A stretch of DNA of 64,000 nt from Eublepharis macularius (Eukaryota > Chordata > Lepidosauria > Squamata > Eublepharidae). Location: contig NC_072793.1 in the NCBI RefSeq assembly GCF_028583425.1, positions 66,903,028 to 66,967,027 of the forward strand, written 5' to 3'. This document shows, one piece after another, positions 10,041 to 20,618 of this stretch (positions within the stretch are counted from its first letter, which is position 1; each line of letters begins with the position of its first letter). The translations under genes were made by a program, and so were the position numbers. The notes under the pieces were generated by a model. It worked only from the letters and a program-made list of their open reading frames with translations, ran no database searches and was not told where the DNA came from.

Positions 10041-11113
10041 AACTGGTGGACTGTGGACTGGACTCTAGGATGGTTAGATAGAGAACTGTCTGGATAACCG
10101 CACCCAAAGAGTAGTTATCAATGGCATCATGTCTGATTGGAGGGAGGTGTCCAGTAGAGTGCCACAGAGCTCGCTCCTGGGCCCGGGGGCTTTTCAATAA
10201 TTTTATAAATGATCTGGATGAGGGTGTGAAGGGATTACTCATTAAATTTGCAGATGATCCCAAACTGAGAGGAGTAGCAACCATTCTTAAAGAAGGGAAA
10301 GAATTCAATGAGATGTGAAAACACTAGAAAAGTGGGCAGGTTTGAATAAAACCTGATTTAACATGGATAAGTGCCAGGTTCTCCACCTGAGTAACAAAAA
10401 TGCAAAGCATATATACTGAATGAGGGACACACTTCTGGGTAGCAGTGTGTGTGTGAACAAGATCCTGGAATACGGGTGGATGGGAAGCTAAATATCAGTG
10501 TGATGCAGCAGCAAAAAAAATGGCCACAATCTTGGGGTGTATTAACTAAGGCATGACATCCAAATCACAGGATGTCATTGTTCCATTATATACCGCATTG
10601 GTCAGGCCCCCCTTGAAGTATTGTGTGCAGTTCTGGAGGCCTCACTCCCAAAAGGATGTGGGCAAATTGTAACAGTGCAGAGGAGAGCAACCAGGATGAT
10701 CAGGGGCCTGGAAACCAAGCCATACAAGGAAAGACTGAGAGACTTGGAAATATTGTTTGGAGAAGAGGTAGTTTAGCAGAGATGTGACTGCTCTCTTGAA
10801 ATATTTAAAAGGCTGTCACTTAGGGGAGAGGAGCTGTTCCTGTTGGCAACAGAGGATAGGACTCAAAACAATGGGTTTAAATATGACAGAAAGGAAAGTA
10901 CCAGTTGGACATTAGGAAAAACTTCTTCACATTAAGAGTCATCCAGCAGTGGAATCAGCTGCCTAAGGATGCAGTGGACTCCCTTTCACTGGCAGTCTTC
11001 AAGAAGTGGCTGGACGATTACTTGTTGGGGATGCTCTAGGCTGTTCCTGCATTGGGCAGGGGATTGGACTAGATGGTCTGTAAGGCCCCTTCCAACTCAA
11101 TGATTCTATAATT
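10041..11113 (+). mobile_element. CR1 LINE, 5'-truncated and degenerate
   Basis: The 3' half is a typical CR1 terminus, with GGATTGGACTAGATGG, then GGCCCCTTCCAACTC and the tail ATGATTCTATAATTTCAT. The upstream part encodes the reverse-transcriptase block. CR1 elements end in a short 8-bp-type repeat rather than poly(A), as seen here. Confidence 0.92.
10045..11060 (+). pseudogene. CR1 reverse transcriptase C-terminal remnant
   Basis: Recognisable pieces are a GPG..FNNFINDLDEGV block, then LLIKFADDPKL, where FADD at 10247-10258 is the catalytic motif in the CR1 variant form. Later come the conserved CR1 tail segments (QRRATRMI-like, then QWNQLPKDAV-like) in shifting frames. Multiple frameshifts and stops make it non-functional. 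It is clearly older than the L1 insertions. Confidence 0.85.
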
Positions 11114-12592
11114 TCATGGATACCTATCCATAATTGATCTATTGAAAGCAACAAGCTGTGTGTTGCTTCTTTTTTATAGTTTTGTGGCCATGAATATAGA
11201 ATCAGTGCTTAGGATCTGCCAAGTAACTCTCAAAGACTTCACTGCATGAGTCCAGTAACTGCATGAGTTAAAGCACTTTATCAATAAGCTACTAACATCA
11301 TACCCCTACTGCATTCCTTGCCAGGAATGCTGTTTCTCTACAAGCACGTAACATATATAGGATTCTAAGCACAGCCTAATCCCCAGAGTCCCTGCCCTGT
11401 TTAGGAAACAGCTAAGTTCAAGAGATGAGCAGCAGAACAAAGCAGAGATGATGTATTGGAAACTTCAAGGTCATAAGGCACTGCTTCTCAGGCTAAAGAG
11501 AAAACACACAGATAACAGCAGAATAGTCCCTCCTTTGCAGACTTTCACATTCCAGTCAGAGAACAGCTTCAGCTATCATCAGAGTCAAACAGTACATAGG
11601 GCCTTGCAGGATACAAGCAGTACACAGAACCTTGCAGAGTATAACAGGAGACCTTTGGGAATTTGATCTGCATAGGAGATAATGCCCTCAGTGTATATTA
11701 GCCTGAACTCAGGGCATCCCAGGCTTCATAGGATACATTTGTAATAGGTATTAAAATGCTGGAATCATTGTCTGTTTCATTGTTTCCTTTTTGACTGAAA
11801 AGCCATGAAAAAGACACTATGTATTTTACAGATAACATTTAAGAGGGCAATGTACTTTCCCTTATACATTTTATTTTATACTGCTAATATAATGCAAACA
11901 TATTATTTACTCAGTATGTTATGGCACAATAGGACATTCCAGGACCATTGAAGCAGAATCTTATTTGTAATGAATGAAAGCATTTTGATAAGAAATAAAA
12001 AGCAACAGTCTAAAAGTAACTTTGCAAAACAATTCAACAAATTAAATTTCTGACAAATGCAGCTATTTTTTGTCTCAGAGAGTGTGCCAATGAGCTTCTT
12101 TAATAACAAGTACTGCTCAGTCTAATTTCTTGAGAGAATATAGATAAAAAGGGAGAACTGGTTTTTGTTTTCTGTAACAACAACCCCCACCAATAGTTCA
12201 CATATTCCTTTTCATCCAGTGCATACAGCTTGTTAATGCTTGTCTTGTGATTGTTCATCTGTTGTTCTAATTTATCTTCATTTGATCACAGTTTATGAGA
12301 GAAATGTAAATATTAATGCTAGGATTTTCATTTATCTTTCAAATCTACATGTGGCTTGGGCATGGGAGGGGGAGATACTCTAAAATAAAAGCCCAGTTTC
12401 ATCTTGTCTTTCACTTTTACTGCTCAGCTGATGGGGACAATTACCTTTTGTAGTTTTCTCAATGATTAAAGTGATTGACCAGTAGAAAGTGACTGTTAGA
12501 TCAACAAAAAGTAAAGTAATTTCCACAGCTGGGCAAAATGTTTTCTGATATATGTGGCTCATAAAAGAAACCACGTCTTCCAGTTTGCAGTA
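11114..12592. other. AT-rich, apparently single-copy sequence
   Basis: No repeat, exon or RNA gene recognised. Short open frames are not supported by any domain. Confidence 0.5.
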
Positions 12593-12695
12593 TCTCAGCA
12601 TGACTGTTAATGATAGGACATTTGGGAGGTCTTTCATTCATAGGGTCGCCATAGGTCAGAGGCGACAACAGCACATAACACACACACACATACAC
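12593..12695 (+). mobile_element. 3' end of a tRNA-derived SINE
   Basis: GGGTCGCCATAGGTCAGAGG followed by CGACAACAGCACATAACAC and a CA-repeat tail is a widespread reptilian SINE 3' end. Only this part is present, and its left limit is uncertain. Confidence 0.6.
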
Positions 12696-14984
12696 GTGTG
12701 TGGCTCACCCATCTGTTGGTTTATATATAGATTTCTGTCTACCCTTCCCCAACAAAAACAGACACCAGCATGTAGAAAGTGCTGCTGATGGGTTCATCCA
12801 GACAATCATTCAAGTCAGGGTTGTCAGAAGGCCTGAAAAACTATTCTGGCGTTTTAAAAAATGGGCCATTCACCAGAATTTTTGGTGAAAAAATCCAGAA
12901 TTTGGGACATAATTGCCAAAAGATTTTGGCAGTAGGCAGTAAGATTTTGTGTAAAGGAGGACAGACTAAAACACTTACTCGAAATGATGCCTAATATTGA
13001 GAATGGGGAGGAAGAAGAGAAATATTTGCTTCCTTTATTGTAAACTGCTTTAAGAAACTATGAAAACCAGTATACAAATATAGTAATTAAATAATTAAAA
13101 AATCATTCTCACTTAGTAGGTATACTGGAATCAAACACTCTCCACACATGTACCGAAGTACCAGGAGGTTGAACTTCACCACAGCACATATTTGCATATT
13201 CTGTTTATGACACACTGCATTCATTCTCCATAGACAACTTACACATGTTGTGTTGCATGACAGATATGGCTGTAATGACATTTAAAATATCAAATCTTAG
13301 AATACATTAGTAAAATACAATACAATACAGAGTGACACACTGAAAGCCACAACAACCAAATCAGCCTACTAAGCAGTTGTTGCAAGATGTTGCTAGAAGT
13401 CCAGAGCCCAACCTATGGAATGGCTGCAGTGGGGTCAGCAACGTCATTTCATCATCTTACTTGATGCTATCTAGTAAAATGGCCCTGAATGATCACAGAG
13501 CACTTATACTAGTCCGATGCTCTGAATTCCATTAAAAATAAGGATTTTTTTTAAAAAAACCCTTACATTTAAAAACTGAAATACTTACTAAAGATTAGAG
13601 ATGTTACTTCAGTTCCAGCTTTAAGTTTCTTATATGGTTTCTCCACACTTGGGGTAAAACTGGTTGTCATTTTCCCCAACTAATATAATTTGATCAAAAT
13701 ATTGCTTTTAAAATTGTAGTCTTTTTGTGCGTCAGTTGTGGTATATAATATAACAAGACATATAATGGTATACAGTGCAGTAAAAGAAACAAATAGAAAT
13801 AGGAACCTTGCCAAAGAAAATAACTAGGATATAAATTGTCTTAACCCTGCATGAAAATGAAATACATATTTGTGCATCACTAATTGAAATTAATGACACT
13901 AAAAATACCTTTCATTTCAGTCTACAGTATCTCCCGTTAAGTATGTTCCACCAAAATCAATAGGGCTTACTCATGAGCAAATGCATTTAATACTATAATA
14001 TTGTGATATTATTACCATACTATCAAAGTTTCAGCTGCAATCCTAAAAACACTGCTTAGTGAATAAATCACAACGAACACATAGAGGCTACTTCTGTACA
14101 TGCAGAGGATCAGGCAATTTGTTCTCAGCAATCTGCCCCCTTGTATTATTGTGAACAGTATCCTTCTTTGCTAATGTAAAATTTATAACACAGGCTGAAT
14201 GTTTAGAGGATGAATATTTCCAATTCCTTTAATGAATGTTTGATGCTATCATTTTTCATAGGCTTCTCTGGAGGTCTAACTATCACAGTAGAAGTTAAAT
14301 TAGCCCATATTTCATTTGGTCCAATAAGCGTTTAAGATGTTAAGTGTGCAGATGAATATGTACCAGTGATTTGTGTATACAGAGTGATGGTACAATCACA
14401 TCTCCATAAAGCTTGTTAGAATCCTCTGATGTATTAGATGTAACAATGGTAATAATTCAGGAGACCAGGCCCTCACCTCTGTTAAATCAACTAATGTGAC
14501 TTTTTTGATCTAATGGAATTAATTTTGTGGCTTAATCATCTTTATGCTAAGCCAGAAGCACATCCATGCACTAGGTACACATGTACCCCAGTTTAGTATT
14601 GCAGCATAAAACATGTTCATTAACAAGGCATACTTTTTCACTTATGTCCTAACTAGTGATAGAAGCATATTTAATAAATACTACCCTAACTCCTCTTCAG
14701 CTCCAGCCGTTCCCGCTACCGGTTTCTCATTTCTTCTTGCTTTCTCATTCTTATTCAAATGCTACTTGGCTTATGCCATCTCCTCTCAATAAATTATTTC
14801 CTGCCCATCACCTTCTGAAACTCAATGAGACACAGGACAGAGATTATCTGGGAATTTTGTCCAGCCTATGAAGTCTTCGTAGTTGGAAAGATATAAGCAG
14901 CTTTTCGCCTCTCCACAGGCATTTGCCACATGGGATTAGCTGGTCATTTGTGGTCTGAGCAGAAGAATAAGATCCAAGCCCAGT
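12696..14984. other. AT-rich, mostly single-copy sequence
   Basis: A LINE/SINE-like tail (TAAACTGCTTTAAGAA, ending ATTAAATAATTAAAAA) is visible near 13040-13100. A CCAAAATCAATAGGGCTTAC segment near 13950 resembles the core of the small hairpin MITE at 20529. Nothing coding is seen. Confidence 0.5.
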
Positions 14985-15062
14985 AGCACCTTGAAGTCTA
15001 ACAGGACTTCCAGGGTATAAGCTTTTGAGTGTCAGGCTCCCTTCATCAGAATCTCAAATCTA
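14985..15062. mobile_element. fragment of an unnamed interspersed repeat (CAGTAGCACCTT family)
   Basis: CCAGTAGCACCTTGAAGTCTAAC, shortened here to CAGTAGCACCTTGAAGTC, followed by ATAAGCTTTTGAGTGTCAGG and TTCATCAGA, matches the left part of the repeat at 31639. I recognise the sequence as a common reptile repeat but cannot name the family. Confidence 0.65.
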
Positions 15063-15922
15063 AAGGGCCAAACTAGGTGTGAAGGAAGAATCTTAATATT
15101 TTTATAGAAAGGAAGTGGAATGTGAGTCTCTTTCAAAAGAAAAATACAGCCTGTAGCTGATGGGAGCTAAAGCACACTCCTTCCTTCCCATGCCTTACCT
15201 TACTGTGCTCCATTACCCCAGCACCCAAATGCAACATGAGGCAATGAAGACACACATTAGTATGGTTTCAACTAGTTCTTTTATTAATCTTTACTTCAAA
15301 ATTGCTGATCAACGTCAGTTGCCTGTACCATAAGTTGACTATTTAGAAGATGGGCTGCACTAGGCATGCTCCTTGGGTGCCCCATGGCAAGTCCACCCTG
15401 GCTCCAAACCTGGCTGGCAGTTTTCTGCCTTCTTTCTGCCTTGCACAGCTTCCTGTGCTGAGAGGTGCCTAGCTTCATCCACTTCCCCTGATGGACTACA
15501 AGGCACATACCAGGTTCATGGGATGCCGCTCAGCACCTAGGGTGTTCTTTCACAGAACTACTCAATTGCCCAGAATGTGATGGCCTGATCTGAATATCAC
15601 CTCCCAAATCACTGAGATGTCTTGGAGTGTTTGCTGATTAACCCTACCTATTTTGAGCAGTCCAACCTATTCCTGCCAAACAAGGGGGTTAGCCTAGCTT
15701 AGCACCCCTTGCCCTACCTGCTGACAATGATGTCCTGCAGGCCCTGATAAAGATCAGCTAAATAGAGGTGACAACTAGAGATGGGCATGAACAGAAAAAC
15801 AAACAAACATGATGTTAGTTGTTCGTCGCCATCCATGAACAGGGACTCATGAACAACCATGAACATATGGTTGTTGTGGGTTTTCCGGGCTGTATTGCCG
15901 TGGTCTTGGCATTGTAGTTCCT

Positions 15923-15957
15923 GACGTTTTGCCAGCAGCTGTGGCTGGCATCTTCAG
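15923..15957 (-). ncRNA. hammerhead ribozyme core, mutated (PLE copy A)
   Basis: On the minus strand CTGAAGA is followed by the stem GCCAGC/GCTGGC and then AAAACGTC, where the canonical sequence is GAAACGTC. The lost G12 should abolish cleavage. The sense half of the same element keeps only GCTGGCGAAACGTC (near 16835) because CTGAAGA is deleted. Confidence 0.75.
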
Positions 15958-16368
15958 AGGTGTAGCACCAAAAGACAGAGATCTCTCAGTGTCACAGTGT
16001 GGAAAAGATGTAGGTCATTTGTATCTACTCAGGAGGGGTAGGGTTGAGCTGAGTCATCCTGTAAGAGTTTCCCAGGGTGTGGAATGCTAATGGTGGGAGG
16101 CTTCACTGTATCCTGAGGTTCTTTTGCATATGGATTGGTACTTGATGTGCTAATCTTCTCTGCAGGGCTATTGTCGGGGACAGAATGTTTTGTTAGCCTG
16201 GTGTTTTTCAGAACTGGAAACCATGCTCTGTTCATTCTTAAGGTTTCTTCTTTCCTGTTGAAGTTTTGCTTATGCTTGTGAATTTCAATGGCTTCCCTGT
16301 GCAGTCTGACAAAGTAGTTGGAAGTGTTGTCCAGTATTTTGGTGTCCTGGAATAAGATACTGTGCCCC

Positions 16369-16836
16369 ACCCGAAAAATACAACAGATGCTATGATCAGC
16401 AAAAGACAGTAGAGACCCCCTCACCTCTGCAGGAGTATACCATATACCCTGCAGCTGTGGACAAGTTTACATCGGGACCACAAAGCGTAGCATCCAGACA
16501 AGAATAAAAGAACATGAAAGACACTGCAGACTTGGACAACCTGAAAAATCAGCAGTGGCTGAACATAGCCTAACTCAAACAGGGCACAGTATCTTATTCC
16601 AGGACACCAAAATACTGGACAACACTTCCAACTACTTTGTCAGACTGCACAGGGAAGCCATTGAAATTCACAAGCATAAGCAAAACTTCAACAGGAAAGA
16701 AGAAACCTTAAGAATGAACAGAGCATGGTTTCCAGTTCTGAAAAACACCAGGCTAACAAAACACTCTATACTCGACAATAGCCCTGCAGAGAAGATTAGC
16801 ACATCAAGCACCAATCCATATGCAATCCAGCTGCTG
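16369..16836 (+). pseudogene. PLE GIY-YIG endonuclease domain
   Basis: In PLEs a reverse transcriptase is followed by a GIY-YIG endonuclease that nicks the target. Here only the end of the RT linker (PTRKIQQML, stop, SAKDSRDPLTSA) and the endonuclease remain. GVYHIPCSCGQVYIGTTKRS carries the GIY and YIG motifs, followed by RIKEHERHC (R and E/H region) and a His-rich helix (EAIEIHKHKQNF). The TGA after QQML is also present in copy B. The deletion after TNPYA shifts the protein into the ribozyme region, so the C-terminus is not natural. Confidence 0.88.
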
Positions 16837-17599
16837 GCGAAACGTCAGGAACTACAATGCCAAGACCACGGCAATACAGCCCGGAAAACCCACAACAACC
16901 ATCGTTCTCCGGCCGTGAAAGCCTTCGACAATACAACCATGAACATAGCCCTGTTCATGAACATGTTCATGGTTGGCTGTTTGTGAGGGCCAGCAGGCTC
17001 TCCTCCAACCATCCTCCAAGTCAAGATCCCTACTGCACCACTCCCAGAAACCTGACCTGAGCAGGCACCAGGAAAGGTACCAATAATAAATAATAGCTTG
17101 GCCCAGAGCTTGGCAGCAGCCCTGGAACTTGAAGGGGTAGATCCCTATCCCACCACACACAAAGAAAATCCAAGCTCCAATGCACTCTCTCTATCAAAAT
17201 GCCAACAGCAACTGTCTCTCCACTGTCTGCAAAGTCAGATCTGGGAGCCCCCCTCCCCCCTGGTCTTTGCTCCCTTGTTGTAACAAATGTGGAGCTCCAC
17301 ACTTGAAAAGAAGACCTGCCTATCATGCTAAATTGGGCTTAGATTGGGGTTTCCAGGGCAACAGCAGGAGTTCAGACAGAGTTCAGACAATCCCTGCCTA
17401 AATTGCCAAGGGAATTGATTGCAGATGCCAGACTGTCTGGCTTGACAAACAGCAAGACGAACAGCAACGAGGCTTGCAATGACCAAATGTTCGTTTAAAA
17501 TGGGGCCTCACAAACATCTTGTTCGCGAACAGCAGATTGCGCTGTTCGTGGCTTTTTTTGTTCCTAATGACGTTCATGCCCATCTCTAGTCACAACCCT

Positions 17600-18700
17600 C
17601 TTCGAAATGGTGAACCCCATCATTTCTATACAGATATGGTTATTCAAACCTAATCAACTGATGTGAAGTGCTAGTACCTTCCTCTGCCACAACAACCTTT
17701 TTAATGGCCATGCCAGTATTCCTCCTGGCCTTCTCAATTTTTGCTGGTTTGGTTGCACCTCTCTAGATCCTCCTCTGAAGGAGTTCCAACTAAACCAGCA
17801 ACAGTCCTGGGCATAGCTGTCTAATTTGGCCTAAATCCTTCTGGGCCCTATTTACAAGTGCAGCTCCTGTTGTCTGCACCAAATCATTCTCACCTAAATG
17901 GAAGGCCAGAATATTGAGGCAACTGCCCTCTTGTAAACCCTGGTGGAGAGAATGGCAGAAATGGACAAATTAACAAGGAAATTGAAAGAACAAGAAGAAT
18001 TGGATTATACATTAAGCTGGGAAAAATTCAAGAAATATGTGGAGAAAAAGTGGGACATGAAGGGGAAACTGTGGTCTTTGGAGAATTAAAGGGGAGATAG
18101 AAACTTACCTAAGGTCAAAAAGGGGTATATTTTATTGTATTTTATTGGATTAGTATGGAGTTATAGTGTTATAGTAATAGGTATTTAAGGAATAGTATGT
18201 TACACATATATATGTATCTTTTTTTAGTTAGTATATTTAGTAGTACTTATTATATACTTATATAATTTTTATATTTTTAATTAAGATAAGTAATATAGTA
18301 AGTGTAGATAGTTAAGATGAGTAAAGAGATTTGATTAGTATGCATAATATAGATATACAGTATAGACTTTAAGAATCTATATGATATACTTTTTAGATTA
18401 AGTTGGGTATGGAAAACTGCTGGGAGTCACTAGAAAAGCGGGGGGGGGGGAAGGATGGGGAAATTGTTATGGGGTAGATAATGTTAATGATTTCTGTGTA
18501 TATTTGTGAACCCATCCAATAAAATTAAAAAAAAAAAACCTGGTGGAGAGAGGACAGGAGCTGGCCCAACAACATCCCTCACTTGCCATACCATCTGATG
18601 TTTGCAATAGGGGACAGGTAACCCATCAGTGCTGGCTTCAGCTCTCCTTTTCATCCAAAAGACAATTGGGAGGCCCAGAATGCACACACCTGAAAGACAA
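17600..18700 (-). pseudogene. SGNH/GDSL-type hydrolase domain remnant, interrupted by L1
   Basis: Minus-strand reading gives ILGLPIVFWMKRRAEASTDG (block I; the usual GHS serine is lost). It continues with HQMVW and GK-stop-GMLLGQLLSSL (block II), then, on the far side of the L1, LAFHLGENDLV (block III G-x-N-D kept). RRI..RGATKPAKIEKARRN follows, then YLYRNDGVHHFEEGCD (block V, D-x-x-H kept) at about 17600-17640. The frame runs straight into the hAT MITE at 17588, and residual coding-like sequence resumes at 15775. These hydrolases are carried by some YR retroelements; their role in transposition is not settled. Confidence 0.72.
17952..18538 (+). mobile_element. L1 LINE 3' end, 5'-truncated
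   Basis: The insertion is flanked by a perfect 13-bp TSD, CCTGGTGGAGAGA, at 17939-17951 and 18539-18551. It holds the last 45 codons of ORF2 (17952-18089; MAEMDKLTRKLKEQEELDY..WSLEN, TAA), an AT-rich 3' UTR, a GTCACTAGAAAAGC(G)n segment and a CCAATAAAATT(A)n tail. The same C-terminus and 3' UTR layout occur in the L1 at 31830-33740, so both belong to one L1 group. It splits the SGNH hydrolase remnant on the opposite strand. Confidence 0.93.
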
Positions 18701-18754
18701 GTCACACATATCAGTCTCCATAACCATCCAGCCCATTGGTCTATCAGCTTGATA

Positions 18755-19060
18755 TTATCACGCATAACTCTTGAAAATTCTGGATTGCCATCAGCTGCTC
18801 CATTGTATAACCTGGCCTGGCAGGCCCGAAGCAGCGCCTGTTGACACAGCACCAATCCAAAATGAGTGCATTCTGAATTCCTGGGCTGGCAACCCAACCT
18901 CCACAAAAATTCACTGTGTGACGGCCCAGAACTGATATTGCATCAATGCCTCACCCCCGGAATGTTGAAGCAAATAACCTGGGGCCTCATCCAACCATAT
19001 CTCATCCTCAATGAGCCCAAAGGTGACTGCAACTACCCTGCAACTACCCCGGGCTTCCAA
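18755..19060 (-). pseudogene. tyrosine recombinase (integrase) C-terminal remnant
   Basis: Read on the minus strand: GEALMQYQFWAVT, a gap with a stop, then GLPAQEFRMHSFWIGAVSTG, GLPGQVIQ and FKSYA. This follows the box II pattern of YR integrases, THSFRIGA...GRWxS...Y. The HxxR arginine is a tryptophan (HSFW), the GRW block is broken by a stop, and the final tyrosine is kept in KSYA. The enzyme would cut and rejoin element DNA through a phosphotyrosine. The copy cannot be active. Identification rests on motif order, not on a search. Confidence 0.68.
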
Positions 19061-19125
19061 CCTTACCTAGATCCGCATGGTGAATGGCTAGCTGATGTAA
19101 GGAGCAGCTAAGGGCATCCTCTCCT

Positions 19126-19468
19126 GTCCTCCTCAGATTGTTTGAGCCACCTTAGCCCCACACCCCAAGGCCTCATGCCACCTTCCAGTCTTGTGGGGTT
19201 GAGACAAACTGGCCCCAAGCAGAGTGGCCAGAAACCGCACTTCCTTTCAGCACATATTTCTCCCAGGCACTTCCAGTTTGGATCAGAGCCAATCTGTGAA
19301 AATATGCTGAAAGGAGCAGATACAATAAGGTATAGAGCAGCAGGAAACAAGTGTTTGACACAGGAGAACACCATGGTTCATATTCTAGAGGATCAGAGAG
19401 CTGAGAGTGTATTTGGCTGTTTTTACATCAGCTGCATTGGCAGCCAGAAAGTTTCCTCATTTAAAAAA
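19126..19468. other. sequence beyond the YR relic, unassigned
   Basis: Possibly the upstream part of the recombinase element, but no motif is readable. CTTTCAGCACATATTT near 19235 and AAATATGCTGAAAGG near 19300 can pair as an imperfect hairpin. Confidence 0.4.
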
Positions 19469-19763
19469 TAGGGCTGCCAGGTCCCCTTGTGGGGGCAAGG
19501 GATCCCTTGCTCCCACACTCCACCCCCCCACACACACACTACCACTCACCTGGCTGGTAGGAGAGGGAGGCAGGCCTCCTACCCATGCTCCTGGCAGGGG
19601 CAGCAACATCACTCTTAGAAGTGATGTCATCACACAGGCCCGGGGAGTGCTCCTGCGCTTCGCATTGGGCTGATTTGGGCCCCAAATATGCATAAAGGAT
19701 TCAATAATATAAGTGCTGGGTCCCCCCCTTCAGCCAGGAGGGTAAGGGTACCCGGCAACCTTA
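19469..19763. mobile_element. hAT-type MITE, TAGGGYTGCCAGGTCC family
   Basis: The ends TAGGGCTGCCAGGTCC and ACCCGGCAACCTTA match the TSD-bounded copy at 48829. The flanks TTAAAAAA and TTTAAAAG agree at 6 of 8 bases, a degraded 8-bp TSD. It contains AAGTGATGTCATCACACAGG. GC-rich compared with its surroundings. Confidence 0.75.
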
Positions 19764-19796
19764 TTTAAAAGAAGCTGTCGGTTTGACCTTTAAAGC

Positions 19797-19801
<5 letters not shown>

Positions 19802-19848
<47 letters not shown>
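19802..19848 (+). repeat. (CT)n(AT)n microsatellite
   Basis: About 19 CT units followed by four AT units. Confidence 0.95.
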
Positions 19849-20528
19849 GGCCCTCCATCCTCTTAATTGCTTATTCAGATCATTATTCTAGTTCAGAGCC
19901 TTTACTGGCATAGCCCAAGATTATGAAATGAATTTCCAGATAAGGGGTGACAATCAATGTATCTAGAAACGTATCTTCAAAAAATTAAGCAAATGTGTTT
20001 ATGAAACCTTTTTTATTTATATTATTATTGCTTTGATGGTACTTTTTGTGGCTTTTAGTAGCTGTAAGTTACTTTGAGTGCATATTGAAACATTTTAAAA
20101 TGTTTAAAATAAATCATAGATAGATACTCAGGATTGTATTAATGGTTCCTCACCCATCATCCCATGCACATTAAGTAATATTAGATATACATAGAGAATT
20201 GAGGAGGAAATCGGACATAGCTTCTGTAACTGGGTTTCATTGTCATATGCAAATAAGCTCAGACAAATATACAAATTTCCTGAATTTCAAGCAGTTATGC
20301 TTGCTGGTCACAAGCAGGGAGTTGATCATTTACCACGCTATTCAGATGTGTTCAAATTAATTTGGATGTATCCATTTGCATAATTACTCTGCTTTCTCAC
20401 ATGATTAGACAGCTGGCTTAATGCAGCCTTCAGTTTCTAAATGTACTTAACAAAAAGGGGGGGGAATAGACATTTCTGAGTTGAGATTTACTACTTAGGT
20501 TTATCAGTGTTCCTTCAATGTCTAACTA
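19849..20528. other. AT-rich sequence with a LINE-type tail
   Basis: A segment near 20050-20120 (GTAAGTTACTTTGAGTGC, ending AAAATAAATCATAGATAG) looks like an old LINE or SINE 3' end. Otherwise nothing recognised. Confidence 0.4.
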
Positions 20529-20618
20529 ACAGCTCAATCCTAAGAAGAGTTACTCCAGTCTAAGACCACTGAAATCAATGGGCTTAGACTGGAGTAACTC
20601 TCACTAGGATTGAACTGT
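20529..20618. mobile_element. 90-bp hairpin MITE
   Basis: The left arm 20529-20564 and right arm 20583-20618 are complementary over 36 bp with three mismatches. The centre CCACTGAAATCAATGG is itself nearly palindromic. Partial relatives with ATCAATGGGCTTAG or GATTTCAATAGGGCT occur near 45645 and 55365. The whole transcript would fold into one rod. Confidence 0.8.

Larger units (their letters stand above)
15868..16932. mobile_element. Penelope-like element, inverted-fused copy (PLE copy A)
   Basis: The insertion is bounded by a perfect 15-bp TSD, ACAACCATGAACATA, at 15853-15867 and 16933-16947. The left half (15868 to about 16368) is antisense and the right half (about 16369-16932) sense, so the element is a head-to-head foldback. 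The sense half encodes a GIY-YIG endonuclease and then lacks about 150 bp between NPYA and the ribozyme stem. The right end carries the tail TCGTTCTCCGGCCGTGAAAG..CGACAAT, which the left, inverted end lacks. PLE copies with inverted partial repeats are known in other animals. Confidence 0.92.
15776..17588. mobile_element. hAT-type MITE (TAGAGATGGGCATGAAC family) with nested PLE
   Basis: The termini CTAGAGATGGGCATGAAC and GTTCATGCCCATCTCTAG are inverted repeats. They are flanked by an 8-bp TSD, GTGACAAC (15768-15775) versus GTCACAAC (17589-17596), with one mismatch. Without the PLE and one TSD copy it is about 733 bp, close to the 682-bp relative at 60245. Many GAACA/TGTTC motifs lie near the ends. 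No transposase is encoded. The 8-bp TSD and TA..G-type ends point to the hAT superfamily. Confidence 0.88.
15290..19125 (-). mobile_element. tyrosine-recombinase element with SGNH hydrolase, relic, split by two insertions
   Basis: On the minus strand the order is a tyrosine recombinase C-terminus (about 19060-18755), an SGNH/GDSL-type hydrolase (about 18700-17600, resuming at 15775) and a 3' untranslated stretch to about 15290. This order fits vertebrate Ngaro/DIRS-group retroelements, some of which carry such a hydrolase; a YR DNA element is the alternative. An L1 (17952-18538) and a hAT MITE (15776-17588) have landed in it. Neither end of the host element is defined. Several stops and substitutions in catalytic positions show it is long dead. 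Confidence 0.72.

Noticed and set aside
16029..16424. 131-codon minus-strand frame joining two PLE parts
   Set aside because: It reads through the inversion junction of PLE copy A, so the N-terminal part is the wrong strand of the element. Artefact of the rearrangement.
18484..18906. 140-codon minus-strand frame as an intact host gene
   Set aside because: It mixes L1 tail sequence with recombinase/hydrolase relic in part the wrong frame; the real homology needs frame changes and stops.
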